This document shows, in pieces, positions 16,196-19,631 of a DNA stretch of 19,631 bases (positions are counted from its first letter, which is position 1; every line of letters starts with the position of its first letter). This DNA is from Granulosicoccaceae bacterium. GTDB taxonomy: Bacteria; Pseudomonadota; Gammaproteobacteria; Granulosicoccales; Granulosicoccaceae. The notes beneath the pieces were generated by a model. The model saw only the letters and a program-made list of their open reading frames with translations, had not been told where the DNA came from and did no database searches. Made by a program: the position numbers and the translations under genes. The DNA is taken from contig JALZUX010000484.1 of NCBI GenBank assembly GCA_023301405.1, forward strand, positions 1 to 19,631. The letters run 5' to 3'.

Positions 16196-16621
16196 CGCCT
16201 CACATAGTCAATGGTGAGACCATCCAGAAATAAAGATGCATAGCGAGGATTACTCAGGTGCGTGAGATTCTGCCTACCGCACAAGGGCTCATTTCTTATC
16301 AACAATGGGCGCTCATTAAGTGCCTACATGTGTTCAGCAAAACATTACATGCCCGAATGCCCCTCGCTGCGCGCTCTTTCTGCGCTCTTTCTGGACAGGC
16401 ACTAATTAATCGCAAAAAAACTCATGCATGACATACCCAGCCCATTCTCGCCCGACAAATAAACACCACTACTCACCTTGCAGAATCAAAAATCAGCAAA
16501 CTAAAGATAAGTCCCTCATATCCGATAGCCCACTGGATAAAGCAAACGCTAGCCTGCATCACCCTTCAGGTTTTGCAACGGGCAGTTATCACAAAATACA
16601 CAGCTATCATCACGGTGATCT
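16196..16621. other. 426-bp stretch without a recognised gene; small repeats
   Basis: No conserved frame was found. A short hairpin, CTCAC-N10-GTGAG, follows the imuB stop without a T-run. AGTGCCT (16319-16325) is inverted as AGGCACT (16397-16403), bounding an 85-bp segment that contains an 11-bp tandem duplication. The right end should contain the promoter of the lipoprotein gene, but no clear -35/-10 pair was picked out. A 65-codon frame (16428-16625) is low-complexity and runs into the next gene's start; not called. Confidence 0.5.
16371..16392. repeat. 11-bp tandem duplication
   Basis: GCGCTCTTTCT occurs twice without a gap (16371-16381 and 16382-16392), inside the segment bounded by the inverted AGTGCCT copies. 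The bounded segment could be a small non-autonomous element or a structured relic. No target-site duplication was identified. Confidence 0.6.
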
Positions 16622-17605
16622 ATGAGCTTACAGAAACTATTCAATCATCGCAGCACGCTGATCATCAGTATCGGCCTGTCCCTAATTGCCTGTGACTCAG
16701 CAGTCATCACTGGTACGGGCTCAACAGGCGCAACAGGCGCAACAGACTTAACAATTGGCGCCGCGCTGGCATCGAATAACCTATTGCTTGATGGAGATTT
16801 CGAGTCTGATTCTACAACATGGGAATCCTGCAGCACCAACGGCAGCAATTCACTCACCAGCGATGCGAACGCAGGCAGTCAGGCAATAAACGTTAGTGAC
16901 GGCGGTTGCATCTTTCAAAACATCAACATCAGCGCAGGCGCCACCTACCAGCTGAGCTGCAAAGCCAAATCATCAGGTGATAGCTGGTCTAGCGCTACAC
17001 TGGCATTTCTTGATGCAAACCAACAACCCCTGGATTCAAGAGAACAGGCAATCACTAGCACAAACTACAGTACCTATTCGGCCACCCTGACAGCCCCGGC
17101 TTTTAGCAACGTTGCAGAAGTACTGTTCTACAGTGAGGGCTCCGCAACGATCGATGACTGCCAACTAGAAGAAATCGCGGTCACACTACCTCCAATTAGC
17201 ATCATTAATGGTAGTTTCGACGACGGCCTGGACGGATGGGAACAATGCCAAGCCCCCGGCACTGTTGAGGTTGTTGATGGAGCAGCCGTGATCGCAAACA
17301 GCGCTTGTATCTCCCAGAAAATAGATGTCAGTGCCCCTGTCGCCCAAAGTCCAGACAACCAACCGATGACACTCAGTTTTTTATGCGACGGTGTCACCAA
17401 GGTTGGACCTGAGCATGCAAGCTTCATTGTGGCCTTCCTTGATGAAAACGAGCAACCAGTCGCCACCAAAGAATCACCTATAAATGCCACCACAACAAGT
17501 AGTGCGGTTCGACTGGATGCCCCCAAGACGGCAGCCTATGCAGAAGTTATGGCGTACAGCGATGCAACAATCACTGTCGGCACATGCTCTGTCAGTAACC
17601 AGTAA
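16622..17605 (+). CDS. Lipoprotein with two tandem four-cysteine jelly-roll (carbohydrate-binding-like) domains
   Basis: I do not recognise a named family. The 327-residue product has a lipoprotein signal peptide (TLIISIGLSLIAC) with Cys24 as the predicted lipidated residue and Asp at +2. A Gly/Thr/Ser spacer (TGTGSTGATGAT) follows. Two similar domains come next: about 53-187 (LLLDGDFESDSTTWESC) and about 193-325 (SIINGSFDDGLDGWEQC). Each opens with the NGxFEdGlxgWe pattern of CBM4/9 (CenC-like) modules. Each has four cysteines at matching places: 70, 96, 113, 180 and 209, 229, 255, 322. Shared AFLDANQQPL / AFLDENEQPV and AEVLFYSEGSATI / AEVMAYSDATITV support an internal duplication. Carbohydrate binding at the cell envelope is inference. 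The stop codon lies inside the heptamer array at 17593. Confidence 0.78.
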   Translation: MSLQKLFNHRSTLIISIGLSLIACDSAVITGTGSTGATGATDLTIGAALASNNLLLDGDFESDSTTWESCSTNGSNSLTSDANAGSQAINVSDGGCIFQNINISAGATYQLSCKAKSSGDSWSSATLAFLDANQQPLDSREQAITSTNYSTYSATLTAPAFSNVAEVLFYSEGSATIDDCQLEEIAVTLPPISIINGSFDDGLDGWEQCQAPGTVEVVDGAAVIANSACISQKIDVSAPVAQSPDNQPMTLSFLCDGVTKVGPEHASFIVAFLDENEQPVATKESPINATTTSSAVRLDAPKTAAYAEVMAYSDATITVGTCSVSNQ

Positions 17606-17641
17606 CCAGTAACCAGTAACCAGTAACCAGTAACCAGTAAC
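17593..17641. repeat. Seven perfect tandem copies of CAGTAAC
   Basis: The 7-bp unit repeats seven times without a mismatch (49 bp). It covers the last codons (Ser-Asn-Gln) and the stop of the lipoprotein gene, then runs up to a hairpin. Each unit contains TAA, and 7 is not a multiple of 3, so the array places stops in all three forward frames. Because the first in-frame TAA is in the second copy, gain or loss of downstream units would not change the protein. Confidence 0.97.
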
Positions 17642-17645
17642 CAAA

Positions 17646-17678
17646 CATAACTACCGTCCTTTGTGGGCGGTAGTTATG
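17646..17678. terminator. Long hairpin between convergent genes, probable bidirectional terminator
   Basis: CATAACTACCG (17646-17656) is perfectly inverted as CGGTAGTTATG (17668-17678). The stem can extend inward through one G-T pair and two C-G pairs to a TTTGT loop. It ends one base before the stop codon of the leftward transporter gene. No long T-run follows on the plus strand (CTTAATC); the minus strand continues TTTGG. The position fits termination, but the tail is atypical. Confidence 0.6.
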
Positions 17679-17679
17679 C

Positions 17680-18597
17680 TTAATCAACAACACGTTTAGC
17701 TTGTTGCTTTTTCTGCTTTAGTCGCTGCCGCTCAATTTGCGCCTCCCGGTGCGCAATATAGCTAGCCGATAGCACTAGAATTGCTCCTCCCAGCACCACG
17801 TAGCTATCAACGGCCTCAGAAAACAATACAAAGCCCGCAATACTGGCCCACACCAATTGCAGAAATGACACAGGCTGCAATGCAGAAAGCGGTGCATTTG
17901 TAAACGCCAAAGTCATCGTATAATGCCCTGCCGTTGCAAACACTGCCGTCAGGCTAAGTAATAAAACTTCAACAACATTGGGCCTGACCCAATGCATCAA
18001 CGCCGGCACCAACAACGTCAGCGTGCACACTAACGATAAGCCAGCGACAATCGCTAACGGGTCCGACTCCTCAGTGAGCTTCTTGGCCAAAATCATTGAA
18101 ATAGCGAACAACGGGGTTGTTGCTAGTTGCGCTACCTGACCAATAGAAACGTGACTGAAGCCGGGGCGAACAATAATAAGCACGCCCAAAAAACCAACAA
18201 TCACAGCAACCAGGCGACGAGCATGTAGTTTTTCTTTCAGAAAAACCGCCGCAGCCACTGTCACGACAACCGGAGTCAAGTAACCCAACGCGGTTACCTG
18301 TGCAATGGGGATATGCGCCATCGCGAAAAACCACAAAATCACCCCCATTCCGTGTGAAACACCGCGAATACCCATCATTGCGGTGGCGCGTATTTTCAGT
18401 TTGCCTTTAACTATTTGATAGTAAACCGGCAGTAGCAACAATGTGCCAACCAGATACCTTATAAAAGCCGATTCAGCCGCCGGAATGCGAGGCCCGATAT
18501 ACCGTACTAATACGGTTACACTAACAAAGCACAGGCCGGTGACAAACATCCAAAAAATACCACGACTGGTGGTAGCTTCTACCGAATAACTGCGCAA
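17680..18597 (-). CDS. EamA/DMT-family transporter, ten membrane segments
   Basis: This is an inner-membrane transporter of the drug/metabolite superfamily; the substrate cannot be told from sequence. The 305-residue product has two EamA repeats (about 13-145 and 155-282), each of about five hydrophobic segments. The first repeat ends ALGYLTPVVVTVAAAVFLKE and LVAVIVGFLGVLIIVRPG; the second ends PVSFLQLVWASIAGFVLFSE and LGGAILVLSASYIA. These are the paired family signatures. The C-terminal tail (IAHREAQIERQRLKQKKQQA) is strongly basic and helical, longer than is common. The start is TTG 18597, preceded by AGGGAG at seven bases. The first in-frame ATG (codon 17) lies inside the first membrane segment and is less likely. 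The gene converges on the lipoprotein gene across the hairpin. Confidence 0.9.
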   Translation of the reverse strand: MRSYSVEATTSRGIFWMFVTGLCFVSVTVLVRYIGPRIPAAESAFIRYLVGTLLLLPVYYQIVKGKLKIRATAMMGIRGVSHGMGVILWFFAMAHIPIAQVTALGYLTPVVVTVAAAVFLKEKLHARRLVAVIVGFLGVLIIVRPGFSHVSIGQVAQLATTPLFAISMILAKKLTEESDPLAIVAGLSLVCTLTLLVPALMHWVRPNVVEVLLLSLTAVFATAGHYTMTLAFTNAPLSALQPVSFLQLVWASIAGFVLFSEAVDSYVVLGGAILVLSASYIAHREAQIERQRLKQKKQQAKRVVD

Positions 18598-18756
18598 AAT
18601 TCAGCTCCCTAACGCTCGAGAACAACCAAATCAGGGTCGCCAATAGTTGTTAACCAATTAAAACAACTTGTAAATGAATTGTATATTAAACTGGCCACTT
18701 AGATGACAAATCGTCAATCATACAAAAAGCAGCGCATTTAGCCGTCATGCTTCCTG

Positions 18757-18768
18757 CAGCGCGCGCTG
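18757..18768. repeat. 12-bp GC palindrome upstream of the last gene
   Basis: CAGCGCGCGCTG is a perfect palindrome 70-81 bases before the lipoprotein start, in the 240-bp divergent region. It could be an operator. No matching regulator was recognised and no other gene is visible in 18598-18837. Confidence 0.35.
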
Positions 18769-18837
18769 GAGCAACTGTCGAAACATAGTAAGCTGCGGCT
18801 CAAATCTGTACACCACTTATATCAAGGTTCTTCGACC

Positions 18838-19631
18838 ATGCGTAAAAATTTTATTATGCTCGCTATTGCCGTATCACTTTCAGCATGCGACAGCGAAGGC
18901 ATAGATCGAGCTAATATTTTCAACAACCCCGTCGCCAATAACGATCCGGTTGTAGCAAATCCCACTGATGATGTCCTAAGCCAAAGTTCATCAGACTCAT
19001 CCCCTTTAGACGATCAAACGGACACCGCCAACAACACTAATCCTCTGGGTGGCAGCGGCTCCAGCGACGGAGGCGAAAACAGCATAAACCCCTTGGGTGG
19101 TAGCGGCTCCAGCGATGGCGGCGACAACAGCTTAAACCCACTGGGTGGTAGCGGCTCCAGCGATGGCGGAAATAGCGACAATAGCAGTGGCAGCGACACT
19201 TTCAACGACGGCGATAACGGCAGCGGTAGCACCACCAATGACAGTTCGAACAATGCAACTGGTGTAGACGCCTCGTTAAATCTGAATCCACCAATCACAG
19301 GCACCACATTCGTGAGCACCATGAGCCCGATCCGCTCAACCGACACTCAACTGACGCTCACACCGAAAATAGACGTGAGCGGAAACCCGATCATAAACGG
19401 CAACTGCCCTGAAGTGCAGTTCCATGACAGCCTGAAATTTGGTGACTTTATCCTTGCAACGAATGCATGGAACTTCTGCGCTTCAAGCCTTCCAGACTGG
19501 ACTCAGACAATATCGGTTGCAGAATCAGGCGGAAAAGTACAACCACGCTGGGACTACGATTGGGGAAATGAAGCAGACGTTCGTGGAGCCGTTTGGCTGG
19601 TGAAGTCTTACCCTGAGATCATCTACGGAGT
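18838..19631 (+). CDS. Lipoprotein with repeat linker and the start of a GH12-like domain (partial)
   Basis: The frame is open to the window end: 264 whole codons are visible and the 3' part is missing. MRKNFIMLAIAVSLSAC is a lipoprotein signal with Cys17 and Asp at +2. Residues 18-66 are acidic and polar. Three near-identical 16-residue units follow (67-82, 83-98, 99-113; core NPLGGSGSSDGG), then more Ser/Gly/Asp/Asn linker to about 145. From about 152 the sequence looks folded. LATNAWNFC, WTQTISVAESGG, QPRWDYDWGNE and VWLVKSYPEIIYG resemble the N-terminal half of glycoside hydrolase family 12 (cellulase/xyloglucanase fold), where N-x-W, an edge strand and a KSYP-type motif occur in this order. 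The catalytic glutamates would lie beyond the window. GH12 membership is a by-eye inference. There is a reasonable AAGG ribosome binding site upstream. Confidence 0.75.
   Translation, partial: MRKNFIMLAIAVSLSACDSEGIDRANIFNNPVANNDPVVANPTDDVLSQSSSDSSPLDDQTDTANNTNPLGGSGSSDGGENSINPLGGSGSSDGGDNSLNPLGGSGSSDGGNSDNSSGSDTFNDGDNGSGSTTNDSSNNATGVDASLNLNPPITGTTFVSTMSPIRSTDTQLTLTPKIDVSGNPIINGNCPEVQFHDSLKFGDFILATNAWNFCASSLPDWTQTISVAESGGKVQPRWDYDWGNEADVRGAVWLVKSYPEIIYG
19036..19176 (+). repeat. Three in-frame 48/48/45-bp repeats encoding the linker
   Basis: Units at 19036-19083, 19084-19131 and 19132-19176 share the core GGTAGCGGCTCCAGCGATGG, with one copy diverged at a few third positions. They encode a 16-residue Ser/Gly/Asp unit. 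The third unit lacks one residue. Copy number may vary between strains. Confidence 0.93.

Noticed and set aside
12085..16621. CRISPR array or defence island
   Set aside because: No regularly spaced repeats and no nuclease, helicase or toxin-antitoxin genes recognised.
17593..17641. Phase-variation switch at the CAGTAAC array
   Set aside because: The in-frame stop is in the second copy, so unit gain or loss downstream leaves the protein unchanged. It is not near a promoter of either convergent gene.

Overview
The window is chromosomal DNA of mid GC content from a gammaproteobacterium. The evidence is the clpS/clpA pair, a long membrane-anchored FadE-type acyl-CoA dehydrogenase, a 180-residue FolE close to the Pseudomonas type, DusA, type I CoaA, and a LexA gene under a near-consensus TTGT-N8-ACAG SOS box. 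The genus cannot be fixed from sequence alone; two lipoproteins that look polysaccharide-related suit a free-living, possibly marine, heterotroph. No rRNA, tRNA, CRISPR array, intact insertion sequence or phage gene was seen.

Layout. 1-4372, leftward: clpA (N half only), clpS, fadE. 4523-7505, rightward: folE (TTG start), then the overlapping operon tupB-tupC-tupA for tungstate uptake. 7590-9553, leftward: a TaoR-like one-component regulator (excisionase-type HTH fused to an oxyanion-binding-protein-like domain) that converges on tup, and dusA upstream of it. 9830-12084, rightward: a DUF937 membrane protein closed by a strong terminator, then coaA. 12085-12889 is a long stretch without a convincing gene. 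12890-16195, rightward: lexA, imuA, imuB, the damage-inducible translesion module, with no dnaE2/imuC beside it. 16196-16621 is another gene-poor stretch with small repeats. 16622-17605 is a lipoprotein with two four-cysteine jelly-roll-like domains; its stop codon lies inside a perfect heptamer array next to a hairpin. 17680-18597, leftward, is an EamA/DMT transporter. 18838 to the window end is a lipoprotein with a Ser/Gly/Asp/Asn repeat linker leading into what looks like the start of a GH12-like glycoside hydrolase domain.

How the genes fit together. ClpS delivers N-degron substrates to ClpAP. TupA captures tungstate (or molybdate), TupB and TupC import it, and the convergent TaoR-like protein is the obvious candidate metal-responsive regulator. 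LexA should repress itself and possibly the downstream imuAB through the SOS box that overlaps its promoter. The two lipoproteins share the same residues after the lipidated cysteine and may both act in carbohydrate binding or degradation at the cell surface. Most of the window is ordinary core genome. The parts worth a second look are the dnaE2-less lexA-imuAB block, the tup/TaoR unit, the heptamer array, the lipoprotein pair and the gene-poor stretches.
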